Source: JABFRJ01 sp963847145
GTDB lineage: Bacteria; Pseudomonadota; Alphaproteobacteria; Rhizobiales; Hyphomicrobiaceae
Length of the DNA: 64,000 bases
NCBI GenBank assembly: GCA_963847145.1
Contig: CAWJYN010000003.1
Coordinates: 868,001-932,000, forward strand
Direction of reading: 5' to 3'
In this document: one piece after another, positions 44,076 through 52,714 of the stretch
Layout: each line of letters starts with the position of its first letter
Position numbering within the stretch: position 1 is the stretch's first letter
Position numbers and translations under genes: made by a program
Notes under the pieces: generated by a model
Database searches by the model: none
Told to the model about the DNA's origin: nothing
Seen by the model: the letters and a program-made list of their open reading frames with translations, nothing else

Positions 44076-44834
44076 ATGCCTTCGGAACCTTTCACCATCA
44101 TTGGCAATCATATTTCGCCGTATGTGCGGAAAGTTCTCGCTGTCTGTGAGACGAAAAGGCTGCCGTACCGGATCGATTCGATCGTGCCGTTTTTCGGCAA
44201 TGAGCGGTTCGCGGCGTTGAGCCCGCTGCGCCGCATTCCGGTGCTGATCGATGGCGATGTGGTGTTATGCGATTCCACCGTCATCTGCGAATATCTGGAG
44301 GATAAGTGGCCAGAGGTGGCGGTGCTGCCACGGGCTCCCGCGGCGCGGGCGCAGGCCCGGTTTCTCGACGAGTATGCCGACACGCGTCTGACCGATGTGG
44401 TGCTGTGGAAGGTTTTCGGCCGCGCGTTGGTGGGGCCAGCGATTTTCGGACAACCCAGGGATATGGCGACGGTTCAGAAGACGGTGGCTGAGGAATTGCC
44501 GCCGGTCATGGACCAATTGGAGCAGTGGGCACCGCTGCAAGGTTTTACACTGGGCGCCCGTCCGGGGCTTGCGGACTTTTCGGTGGTCAGCCACTTCGCC
44601 AATTTTCGCTGGGCGCGGCAGACGGTGGACGCTGCGCGCTGGCCGCGGACAGCTGCGTGGATTGATCGCGTTGAGCAGCTTGAGCCGATGCAGCGGCTCA
44701 ATGCCATTGGCGACAAGATCTTGCGCGCGCCGCCGGGCGGCCACCGGCCGGTGCTGGAGTCGTTCGGGGTTGTAATGGCTGCGGAAACGGTTGGCGGCGA
44801 CACGCCAATGCGTGGTCCGATGACGGTCATCTGA
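44076..44834 (+). CDS. Glutathione S-transferase family protein
   Basis: 252 residues. FTIIGNHISPYVRKVLAVCETKRLPY is the thioredoxin-like start with a Ser-Pro pair at the thiol-activating position, RRIPVLIDGDVVLCDSTVICEYLEDKW gives the cis-Pro glutathione site, and the helical C-terminal domain contains LGARPGLADFSVVSHFANFRWAR. Substrate unknown. The ATG at 44076 is chosen because it gives the normal family start; the frame extends upstream to 43995 without homology. Confidence 0.86.
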   Translation: MPSEPFTIIGNHISPYVRKVLAVCETKRLPYRIDSIVPFFGNERFAALSPLRRIPVLIDGDVVLCDSTVICEYLEDKWPEVAVLPRAPAARAQARFLDEYADTRLTDVVLWKVFGRALVGPAIFGQPRDMATVQKTVAEELPPVMDQLEQWAPLQGFTLGARPGLADFSVVSHFANFRWARQTVDAARWPRTAAWIDRVEQLEPMQRLNAIGDKILRAPPGGHRPVLESFGVVMAAETVGGDTPMRGPMTVI

Positions 44835-44863
44835 CCGACACGCGACGACGGCGCCCTGCGTCG

Positions 44864-45178
44864 TTACCGCATCGGCGAGAATGACGTCGCGAGCAGGATG
44901 CGGTTCTCCATGCGCTCGATGTAGGCCCTTGTCTTTGGAATGAAGGCGAGCCACTCGGCGTCCGCATAAAGGGCAGCGCGTTTGGTCTCGCGCTCGGCGT
45001 GGCTCGCATAGCGCCACATGTGCACCACCTGATTGAGCGTGCCGGTTTCGGTTGTAAACCAACCGACCGGATCGCCAAGGAACTTGCGATGGGGCGTGTA
45101 GCCTTCCCGCTCATAGAGGGCGAGATAGTCTTGAACCAAGCCGGTTTTGATCGTGTAGGTGCGCTCTTCCAGGATCAT
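44864..45178 (-). CDS. NIPSNAP family protein
   Basis: About 104 residues of a single ferredoxin-like NIPSNAP domain: ILEERTYTIKTGLVQDYLALYEREGYTPHRKFLGDPVGWFTTETGTLNQVVHMWRYASHAERETKRAALYADAEWLAFIPK. The molecular function is not established. An ATG at 45178 or a GTG at 45190 could start it; neither has a strong binding site. It is convergent with the GST gene, 29 bases away. Confidence 0.85.
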   Translation of the reverse strand: MILEERTYTIKTGLVQDYLALYEREGYTPHRKFLGDPVGWFTTETGTLNQVVHMWRYASHAERETKRAALYADAEWLAFIPKTRAYIERMENRILLATSFSPMR

Positions 45179-45237
45179 GATGGGGCTCACGTGGCTGGTG
45201 GGTGGGTGGCAAACGGGACCGCGCCATTGGAGTTCTG

Positions 45238-45351
45238 CAGGGCGGGTGAGCGGAGCGTAACCCGCTGGTCCAGGGTGGGATTTTTTGCCGCCGCCATCGT
45301 CGCTCTGCAGCGGTGGGTTACGGCGCTGATGGGCGCCTAACCCACCCTACG
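45238..45351. repeat. MITE-like inverted-repeat element, copy B
   Basis: Outer arms CAGGGCGGGTGAGCGGAGCG and GGGCGCCTAACCCACCCTACG, with inner GCGTAACCCGC and GCGGTGGGTTACGGCGC. It matches the copy at 28227-28370 in arms and layout, but the centres differ. It lies between the NIPSNAP gene and an unknown gene. Confidence 0.7.
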
Positions 45352-45410
45352 CATTCCACTTTGCATCGATGGGGTGGGCAAGGGTTCTCGGATTGGTGAT
45401 TGCGTGCGCT

Positions 45411-46478
45411 TCAGGCCAAGCGTGGGGAAGCGGCACGGCCGGCTTCGCGCCAGGCCTCGAGGGGCTGCTTGTGATCGAACCAATGGTTGGGATGCACCTC
45501 GCGGAGCGTGGTGCGAAAGAGGTTTGCGACGATCTTGTCATGGCCGAAGGCGTGGGCATGGGCGGCGTAGCGGTTGGCGAGGGGTTGGCCGGGGAACCGT
45601 TGGTACCAGTCGGCGAAGCCACGCAGGAAGCGCTCGACGTCGATTTGGGTGTTCCCGGGATCTTCAAAACCAAGCACGTTGTCATAAATGCGCGTGTAAA
45701 GTAGATCGCCGAATTGGGCGGCGGTGCGATCAGCTGAGGCGCGGGCGAAGGCATCGACGGCACCGAGGCCACCCGCCCAGCGCGGCAAGAGATGAATGGC
45801 GCGATCGTCGTAGATGCCGAACTCGTGCGGATCGAGCGTTTGAACAGCGGCGAAGGACGGCAGCAGTCCATCTTCGTCTTCGATGCCGGCGTTCCAGGCG
45901 ACAAAGGTGAGCACAAAGTCGGTCTGGCGCCAGAGCCAATGGCGGCGCCCGTTCGGTCCGGCATGGGCGAGGACGGCGCGGGCTTGGGTGCATGTGTCGC
46001 GCAGCTGCGCGAGTGCTGCGGGGGCGCCGGCGTTTGGAATGCTGCCACTGACAAGCGCGTAGCCGACCGTTGCAAGCGCGCGAGCATAAGCGCCGGCTGC
46101 AGCGGGGTTTGATTTGTCGCGCTGCCACCACTCTGCATAGGGCATGAGGCCGGCTTCGATGCGTGTTGCGTCGGCGGCCATGGCGGCTGTTTCGATGGTC
46201 GCCATCATGAGGCCCTGGACGATCCGGTAGGTGCGATAACCAGTGCCACAAAGCGTTTTGGCGGCGAAATGCTGGTCAAAGGCAGGGCAAAGATCTTCGG
46301 GATGGCCGGCGCGCGTGGTGGGGATGAGGTGCTGGGCGACCGCGTGTTGGATGGCATCAGGATCTGCTTCCCAGATCACGGGCAGGCCGGTTTCAGCGAC
46401 GATACGGCGTTCGAGCGACGACAAGGGCGCGGTGGCTGCCGCGGCGAAGGCTTTGAGCTGTTCGAAGGCCGAGGTCAT
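45411..46478 (-). CDS. Hypothetical protein, unrecognised family
   Basis: 355 residues from the ATG at 46478, mostly alpha-helical by composition, with many Trp, Tyr and His residues (for example LMPYAEWWQRDKSNPAAAGAYARAL, RRHWLWRQTDFVLTFVAWNAGIEDEDG, LHLLPRWAGGLGAVDAFARAS-like segment, and the final HWFDHKQPLEAWREAGRAA). No signal peptide or membrane segment. It could be a helical-repeat protein or an enzyme of an undescribed family; I do not recognise it. It is divergent from the gamma-glutamyltransferase gene, sharing a palindrome-containing spacer. Confidence 0.65.
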   Translation of the reverse strand: MTSAFEQLKAFAAAATAPLSSLERRIVAETGLPVIWEADPDAIQHAVAQHLIPTTRAGHPEDLCPAFDQHFAAKTLCGTGYRTYRIVQGLMMATIETAAMAADATRIEAGLMPYAEWWQRDKSNPAAAGAYARALATVGYALVSGSIPNAGAPAALAQLRDTCTQARAVLAHAGPNGRRHWLWRQTDFVLTFVAWNAGIEDEDGLLPSFAAVQTLDPHEFGIYDDRAIHLLPRWAGGLGAVDAFARASADRTAAQFGDLLYTRIYDNVLGFEDPGNTQIDVERFLRGFADWYQRFPGQPLANRYAAHAHAFGHDKIVANLFRTTLREVHPNHWFDHKQPLEAWREAGRAASPRLA

Positions 46479-46540
46479 GGCAGCAGTGAGCCCATGGAAA
46501 GCGGTTCGCGAGCGGTGAAGCACCCTGGGCGCAAGACTAG

Positions 46541-46556
46541 GTTAAGATGTCTTAAC
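46541..46556. promoter_or_regulatory. Palindrome in a divergent promoter region
   Basis: GTTAAGA-TG-TCTTAAC is a perfect 7-bp inverted repeat with a 2-base centre, in the 280-base spacer between the divergent unknown gene and the gamma-glutamyltransferase gene. Its form fits an operator for a dimeric regulator; which one is unknown. Confidence 0.45.
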
Positions 46557-46759
46557 GAAGTGTTAGCAGGGATTTCGATCCGTGAGGGCGAACGCGCTGA
46601 TGGCGAAAGCGGCGCGAGGTTCTTCATGGCACCCTTTTAAGTTGTGTTTGTTTTTTGCGCACCCTTAGATTTTATTTTTGCACAGGTCCGCTGAGCTGCT
46701 TGATGGCTACACGATCCTCTGCGACCGTTGTGACACTCCGTTTGCTTGAGGATTGCCCC

Positions 46760-48358
46760 ATGCATGGCCAGCGCCCGACGATCAGTTCACTCAACGGCGT
46801 TGTGGCGGCAGCGCATCCACATGCGGCGGCGGCCGGCGCGCTCATGCTGCAGACGGGCGGCAATGCGTTCGACGCAGCGGTGGCGGTGGCAGCGGCGCTG
46901 AATGTGGTTGAGCCGTACATGTCGAGCTTAGCCGGGGCGGGACTGGCAACGTGCTGGATTGCCAAAGAGCGCCGGGTGCGGACGCTGAATTTCACGCCGG
47001 CAGTTCCGAAAAGCCTTCCGGTTGAGCGGTACACCAAACGCGAGGACCTGCAGCGCGGTGCGGAGGCGGTGGGTGTGCCCGGCAACCTGGCCGGCTGGGC
47101 CGAGCTGATGGGCGCGCACGGCAAGCTGAGTTTCAAGGAGGCGTTCGCGCCGGCGATCCGGCTGGCGCGCGATGGCTATCCGGTGACGGCGTTCAATGTC
47201 GAAGAAACGAACATTACGTCGCCGGAGTTGATGGCGCTGCCGGGTGGGCGCGGCGCGGCGTGGGCGAAGAATTATACGGATGGGTCGGGGCGGATCGCGC
47301 CGGGATTTGTTCTGCGCCAGCCCGATCTTGCGGCGACACTGGAAAAGATTGCGGCGGAGGGCGCGGGCCATCTTTATGGCGGTGCCCTTGGGAGAGCGAT
47401 GATTGCGCATCTCAAAGCCAGTGGCGGCGCCATGACGATGGCGGATCTCGAAGCGGTGAAGCCGGTGTGGGCGGATGCGGTGACGGCGCACTATCGGGGT
47501 GCGCTGGTGCATGTGCCGCCGCCGCCGTGCGAAGGGTTTCAGATGCTGCTGGCGCTACGGCTGCTGGACGGCATCGACCTTGGCACGCTGCCGCGGCTGG
47601 GTCTTGAGCATCTCGATCTGGTGTGGCGGGCAATCCGGTTGGCGGCCGGTGTGCGCATTGCGCACAACGATCCTTCACCAGGGAAGCTTACGGAATTGCT
47701 GGCCGACAAGGCGGTGGCTGCACTTCGCCGGCGGCTGACTGATGGCACGGCCATCGATGGGCCGACAGAGCAGTGGATGCCGCCTGTCACAGGCGGCGAT
47801 CATCATACGACATCGTTCTCGATTGCGGACGGCGAGGGGAACCTGGTGTGCATCACACAGAGCATCGGCAGTCCGTTCGGGGCGGCGGTCATCGTGCCGG
47901 GCACCGGGCTGACGCTGAATAATTTCCTGTTCTGGGCCGACGTGCAGCCGGGCAGCCCGAACCGGACCAAGCCAGGGGCGGCACTGCCGATCTGCATGGC
48001 GCCGTCGATCACGACGCGCAACGGCAAGCCGGTGCTCGCGCTCGGGACACCAGGCAGTTACGGCATTCTGCAAACGCAGGTGCAGGCGATGGTGCAGCAT
48101 CTCGACTATGGGCTGCCGATCCAGGCGGCGATCGAAGCGCCACGGGCGCGGTTGCTCGATGGGCGGCGGGTGGTGATCGAACCGCGGCTGGACGAGGCGG
48201 TTGTGTCGGAGCTGGTGGGCCGTGGGCATGCGATCGAGCGGGCCGCCCAATGGACGATGATGGTGGGCGGCATGCAGGCCGTGGCAATCGATCCGAAGAC
48301 GGGCGCGAAGACGGCGGCGGCGGATCCGCGGCGGGATGGTTACGCTATTGCGGTGTAA
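46760..48358 (+). CDS. Gamma-glutamyltransferase family protein
   Basis: 532 residues of an Ntn-hydrolase. HPHAAAAGALMLQTGGNAFDAAVA and VPGNLAGWAELMGAHGKLSF belong to the large subunit; HHTTSFSIADGEGNLV carries the predicted autocleavage nucleophile Thr351. The adjacent oxyanion pair usually seen as Ser-Ser in ALSSMxPTI reads Ile-Cys in LPICMAPSI, and the GG motif is GTPGSYG, so this is a divergent member. No signal peptide is evident, so it may be cytoplasmic. The start is the ATG at 46760. Confidence 0.88.
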   Translation: MHGQRPTISSLNGVVAAAHPHAAAAGALMLQTGGNAFDAAVAVAAALNVVEPYMSSLAGAGLATCWIAKERRVRTLNFTPAVPKSLPVERYTKREDLQRGAEAVGVPGNLAGWAELMGAHGKLSFKEAFAPAIRLARDGYPVTAFNVEETNITSPELMALPGGRGAAWAKNYTDGSGRIAPGFVLRQPDLAATLEKIAAEGAGHLYGGALGRAMIAHLKASGGAMTMADLEAVKPVWADAVTAHYRGALVHVPPPPCEGFQMLLALRLLDGIDLGTLPRLGLEHLDLVWRAIRLAAGVRIAHNDPSPGKLTELLADKAVAALRRRLTDGTAIDGPTEQWMPPVTGGDHHTTSFSIADGEGNLVCITQSIGSPFGAAVIVPGTGLTLNNFLFWADVQPGSPNRTKPGAALPICMAPSITTRNGKPVLALGTPGSYGILQTQVQAMVQHLDYGLPIQAAIEAPRARLLDGRRVVIEPRLDEAVVSELVGRGHAIERAAQWTMMVGGMQAVAIDPKTGAKTAAADPRRDGYAIAV

Positions 48359-48716
48359 CGTTAACAGAGGCGTACTAGGGTTAAAGCGGTGCGAACGGAT
48401 CGTTGCGGCCGGGTGCACCGCAGCGGCAGAAGATATCGGGTGAGACCTGCCCGCTAGAATAGCGCTTAAAACGCTCTGGAAGGCCCTTGGAGAGGCAAGA
48501 AAATATTCTGGCTAGGAGGGTAGCCAGGCCGTGGCGAAACGCACAGAATTGCAACTCTGCCCCGGGAAATGGATTAACTCTGTTGGCGGAGTTTTGGCGT
48601 GCATTTCCGACGATCAGTGCGCGCATGACCATGATCGGCCTTGCCGGTGCCGCACCGGTCGGTCGCTGTTCGAGCACGTAGGGTTAAAGCATTGAGCAGC
48701 GGAAGGAACCTGGGGT
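48359..48716. other. Intergenic region with a 12-bp direct repeat
   Basis: No gene is supported in these 350 bases. TAGGGTTAAAGC occurs at 48377-48388 and again at 48679-48690, about 300 bases apart in the same orientation, the second just ahead of the alginate-lyase-like gene. No transposase or inverted ends lie between them. Confidence 0.4.
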
Positions 48717-49742
48717 GTGACGCATTTTACTCGACACTTTCCGAACATCGCTGGACAGGCACTGCGCGCGGCGGTGCTGGGTTGCGGGCTTAGCGCCGGG
48801 CTCTCGGCGGGCATCGCCCAATCGTGCCCGCGGGTGCCGCCACCGGTCGTGAACCTGGCCGTGCCACGCTACTACGCGGACGCTGAAGGCACGATCGTTG
48901 ATCCCAAGCTTTATGCGCAGCATGAGGCGGCCGTTGAACCGCTCACCGAATTTTTGCGCGAAGTGGTTTCAAATGCTGATCATGCATGGACGCGTACGTC
49001 GCCGAAGGGCAGGGCGGAGGCAAGTGAATGTGCGTTGCTGTGGCTGGGCACATGGGCGCGGGCTGGGGCCTGGCTCGGCACGATGTCGACCAAGCAGGCG
49101 GAATATCAGCGCAAGTGGGATCTGGCAGGTGTGGCGCTGACGTACCTGAAGGTGCGGCGGTTCGCTGGGGCAGAGCAGCAGCAGGTGATCGACGGCTGGC
49201 TGCTGCAGTTCGCCGACGTGGCGCGGGCGTACTTTGACGATCCCGAGCATAAGCGGAACAATCACTGGTATTGGCTGGGGCTTGGCGTGGGCGCCGTGGG
49301 ACTGGCGACCGGCAGCACCAAGCACTGGGAGATGGCGCGCGGCATCATGCAGGACGGCGTGCGCGATATCTCGGCGGATGGCACGCTGGCAGCCGAAATG
49401 GTGCGCGGGCCGCGCGCGCTTTATTATCACGTCTTCTCGGTCATGCCGCTGGTCATCTTGGCCGAACTCGGCGCGGCGAAGGGTGAGGACTGGTACGCCT
49501 TCGAGAGTGGCGCACTGCACACGCTCGTGGCGACGACGACGAAGGGTCTGCAAGCGCCTGAGACCTTCGACACGCTGGTGGGTGAGCGCCAGGAGCGGCC
49601 GGTGAACACACGCGCGGGATGGCTGCAGGCTTATCAGCGCCGGTTTGCTGACAAGGTAAGCGCGCCGCTGCCCAAGGTCGGCGAAAGCCATCGGTGGATT
49701 GGCGGGAAAATTGCCGTACTGCTCGACGCGCTCAAGCGGTAG
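48717..49742 (+). CDS. Alginate lyase family protein (PL5, AlgL-like)
   Basis: 341 residues from a GTG at 48717 preceded by AAGGAA. A signal peptide (about 13-35) targets it to the periplasm. The core KRNNHWYWLGLGVGAVGLATGS carries the family Asn-Asn-His (181-183), and VRGPRALYYHVFSVMPLVILAELG matches the second active-site block with Arg, Tyr and His. PL5 enzymes cleave mannuronan by beta-elimination; in alginate producers AlgL clears stray periplasmic polymer. It lies 2 kb from the AlgD-like gene on the opposite strand. Confidence 0.82.
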   Translation: MTHFTRHFPNIAGQALRAAVLGCGLSAGLSAGIAQSCPRVPPPVVNLAVPRYYADAEGTIVDPKLYAQHEAAVEPLTEFLREVVSNADHAWTRTSPKGRAEASECALLWLGTWARAGAWLGTMSTKQAEYQRKWDLAGVALTYLKVRRFAGAEQQQVIDGWLLQFADVARAYFDDPEHKRNNHWYWLGLGVGAVGLATGSTKHWEMARGIMQDGVRDISADGTLAAEMVRGPRALYYHVFSVMPLVILAELGAAKGEDWYAFESGALHTLVATTTKGLQAPETFDTLVGERQERPVNTRAGWLQAYQRRFADKVSAPLPKVGESHRWIGGKIAVLLDALKR

Positions 49743-49858
49743 CTGCGGAGCGCCAGACTGCTGGCAGTTTTTGTGTCATTTTTTGTTGACATGAAAAACG
49801 TCACTTTGCATTCTTGCTGGTGAGACATCCCTCTCCATGGCAGGGCTGAGCCGGAGCG

Positions 49859-50596
49859 ATGACCGGGACTGACGCACTCGTTCTTCTGTTTAAGGCGCTG
49901 ATCGTCATCCACGTGGTCGCGGGTGCCACGGGGCTCGTCGCGTTCTGGGTGCCGGTGCTGGCGCGCAAAGGCGGCGCACGCCACCGTCTGTGGGGGCGCA
50001 TTTTTGCCTATGCGCTGCTGGCAGCCGGTGGGCTGGCGATCCCGATGAGCCTGATCACGCTGACGATCCCGATCGAAACGCATCCCAAGATTGCCGACGT
50101 GGCGCTGATCCGCGGTCTGTTCGGGTGGCTGATGCTGTATCTCGGCATTCTCACGGTGGCGATGTCGTGGTTTGGCCTGCTGTGCATCAAGAACAAGCGC
50201 AATCACGCCGCCAACCGTCATTGGTTCAATGTCGCGCTGCAGTTTGCTGCGCTGATCGCGGCGCTCAACTGTGGCTATCAAGGGTGGCACATCGGCCAGT
50301 TTATCATGATGGCGGTGGCGCCGGTCGGGGTGCTGGCGTCGGCGCTCTATCTTTCGTTTGTTTTCAATTCAGCGCCGAGAGCCACGGACTATATCAATTT
50401 CCACTTTCGCGCGCTGATCGGCGCCGGCATCTCGGTCTACACAGCGTTTCTGGCATTCGGTGCGGTGCAGCTGATGCCCTCGCATGCGTTCAATCCGGCG
50501 ATGTGGTCGGTGCCGAGCATCGTTGGGCTAAGTCTTGTTTTCTACCATGAAGCAAAGTCGGCTGCCGCGCGGCAGCGGCGCGCTCCTGCGGTTTGA
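49859..50596 (+). CDS. DUF2306-like membrane protein
   Basis: 245 residues with six to seven hydrophobic segments. The start KALIVIHVVAGATGLVAFWVPVLARKGGARHRLWGRIFAYALL is typical of DUF2306-like proteins; HIGQFIMMAVAPVGVLASALYLSF and the C-terminal VPSIVGLSLVFYHEAK also fit. Function unknown. It lies between the lyase-like gene and the AlgD-like gene, convergent with the latter, and may or may not belong to that locus. Confidence 0.72.
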   Translation: MTGTDALVLLFKALIVIHVVAGATGLVAFWVPVLARKGGARHRLWGRIFAYALLAAGGLAIPMSLITLTIPIETHPKIADVALIRGLFGWLMLYLGILTVAMSWFGLLCIKNKRNHAANRHWFNVALQFAALIAALNCGYQGWHIGQFIMMAVAPVGVLASALYLSFVFNSAPRATDYINFHFRALIGAGISVYTAFLAFGAVQLMPSHAFNPAMWSVPSIVGLSLVFYHEAKSAAARQRRAPAV

Positions 50597-50636
50597 TAGT
50601 GGCAGGGGTGCTGGTGCGCCCGGTGGGGCAGCGCTG

Positions 50637-52085
50637 CTACCAGCTTAGCCCATGATAGGTGGACTGATCGGGCACGTCGGGAAACAGCCGCGCGAGATCG
50701 ATGATGTGGAGGCCCGGACGGCGCGTGCGCACGGCCTGCCGGAACGCATCTGTCGCATGCGCGACGACAATGACGTCGCTGGTCTGCATGACGGCGGCGG
50801 TGCTTTGCAGCACGTGCCCGTTTTCCAAGGCATCCAAGGCTGGCGCCAGCGCAGGGTTTGAGCTGCGTATGGCGCCGATCTGGGCGCTGAGGCGCGGCCC
50901 CAGCGCGAGACTGGGATCAGCCACGCGGACGCTGCAGCCATCGGCTACCAGACGCGCCATCAAGTCGACCAAAGGGCTCTCGCGCAGATCATCGGTGCCG
51001 GGCTTGAATGCCAAGCCGAGCATGCCGACGTCGCGGCGCGACAAGCTTTTGATGAGGTCGTATGCTTCGACGATTTGGTGTTCATTGGAGGCGAGAAGGC
51101 TATCGATGAGCGGCAGACTGAGGCCATTGCGGGCGGCGATGTGCATGGCAGCACGCACTTCTTTGGGCAGGCATGAGCCGCCAAAGGCAAAGCCCGGCTT
51201 CAGGTAATAGGGCGACACATTCAACTTGGTGTCCTCGAGGAACAGCCGCATCACTTCGTGGCTGTCAACGTCCAGTGACTTGCAGAAACGACCGACCTCG
51301 TTGGCGAAGACGACCTTGGTCGCGTGCCAGACGTTGTCGACGTACTTCAACGTTTCAGCGGCGGCCATGGTGGTGGTCAGGACGCGCTGGCCGGGCAGTG
51401 ACAAGACGCGACGGGCGACGGCTTCGGTGTGCTTGTCGCTGGCGGCGATGACAACCTTCGGCGGATCGGCGAAGTCAGCGACAGCGGACCCTTCACGCAA
51501 GAATTCCGGGCTGAAGCAGATGCCGAAGCCAGTCCCGAGTTTCTTGCCGGAGGCGGCCTCGATTTCAGGGACGGCCACATCGAGCGTAGTGCCGGGTGGC
51601 ACGCTGCAGCGCAGAATGACGCAATGATAGCCGGGCTTGTTTTTCAACGCGAGGCCGATCGACCGGCTGGCTGAGCGCACGAAAGTGAGGTCACAGCCAC
51701 CGTCAGTGCTGGTCGGCGTGCCGACGGACAGCAACGTCACGTCGCTTACTGCAACGGCGGCGACGACATCGACTGACGCGCGGATCCGGCCCTGTTGCAC
51801 GCCCGCGGCCAGCAAGGCGTCCAGGCCGCACTCGACGATGGGTGAACGGCCCTCGGCAACGGCTGTCACTTTGGCGAGGTCGAGGTCGGCGCCGATGATC
51901 GTAAACCCGCGCGCCGACAGGCAGCCGACCGACACGACACCGACATAGCCCAGACCAATGATGCTGATGGCAGGCAGGGGTGGGGCAGGCTGCGCCGCAA
52001 TGTGGGGTCTCAGCTCGTGTCTTGGGCGGGGAAGGCCGGCCTGCTCAGCGACGGTTGTGATGCGTATCGATTTCGGCGACGCCAT
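50637..52085 (-). CDS. algD: GDP-mannose 6-dehydrogenase, AlgD-like
   Basis: 482 residues. After a roughly 35-residue extension the NAD-binding start ISIIGLGYVGVVSVGCLSARGF aligns with AlgD; GKSPIVE-like GRSPIVECGLDALL, LRCSVPPGTTLDVAVPEIE, NVWHATKVVFANEVGRF and the active-site Cys in PGFAFGGSCLPKEVRA follow, and the C-terminus GLSW mirrors the GICW of AlgD. It oxidises GDP-mannose to GDP-mannuronate, the alginate precursor. The divergent alg44/alg8-like pair supports this over UDP-glucose dehydrogenase, which is the main alternative. Confidence 0.9.
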   Translation of the reverse strand: MASPKSIRITTVAEQAGLPRPRHELRPHIAAQPAPPLPAISIIGLGYVGVVSVGCLSARGFTIIGADLDLAKVTAVAEGRSPIVECGLDALLAAGVQQGRIRASVDVVAAVAVSDVTLLSVGTPTSTDGGCDLTFVRSASRSIGLALKNKPGYHCVILRCSVPPGTTLDVAVPEIEAASGKKLGTGFGICFSPEFLREGSAVADFADPPKVVIAASDKHTEAVARRVLSLPGQRVLTTTMAAAETLKYVDNVWHATKVVFANEVGRFCKSLDVDSHEVMRLFLEDTKLNVSPYYLKPGFAFGGSCLPKEVRAAMHIAARNGLSLPLIDSLLASNEHQIVEAYDLIKSLSRRDVGMLGLAFKPGTDDLRESPLVDLMARLVADGCSVRVADPSLALGPRLSAQIGAIRSSNPALAPALDALENGHVLQSTAAVMQTSDVIVVAHATDAFRQAVRTRRPGLHIIDLARLFPDVPDQSTYHGLSW

Positions 52086-52714
52086 GTCCCGCTGCTCTCT
52101 TGAAGATGCTGCGCCCGAAGACCATGCGTTCGGGGCTGTCGTCCGGCGTAGTTGTGGCCGGACGCTTGTGCGCTGAAAGTCGGAAATACTAGCTGCTGGA
52201 AGTACTCAGCGCGCTCTGTTCACGCCATAACTTAGAGTACAGTGTCAAGGCGATGTTCCGTGCGCGGCACATGCGCTCACGGCATAGGTCGATGCGTTGG
52301 CCTGGCGAACGAGCCGCAGCAGAGATGCGGCATGGCCTCTTCAGCACTGATGCTCAAGGCGGCGATGCCACCCGGAGAACTCTGAAATCGCTGCCATTTT
52401 CCGCCTGACCGACGCCCAAGCGTGCGAAGTATCACGCAGCCAAACGCCAGCGGGCCTTGCCACTCAAGACTTACGGCAGGTGCTTCTGCAGCGCGGCTAG
52501 CGGTAATCTCGTTTGCAAAGACGGCGCTGGTGGGGCGCGGCGCGTCTTGACCCGGCGGTGGTTCGGGTGCACGGCACAGTCTCGTTACTCCGCAGACGTC
52601 CGCCCCTGGCGGCGAAGCGCGTGAAATACTTGCGCTTTCTGGTTCTGCGGCACTCCACCGTCGAGACGCGTTCAGCTCGAATGGGGCCGGCCGGCGGCGC
52701 GTGGGACGCAGTGT
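52086..52714. other. Divergent regulatory region between algD-like and alg44-like genes
   Basis: About 630 bases without a supported gene. GTACTC at 52202-52207 and GAGTAC at 52235-52240 form an inverted pair with a 27-base spacer about 120 bases upstream of the algD-like start. Any promoters for both operon directions must lie here. The rest has open frames on both strands but no recognisable product. Confidence 0.4.
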
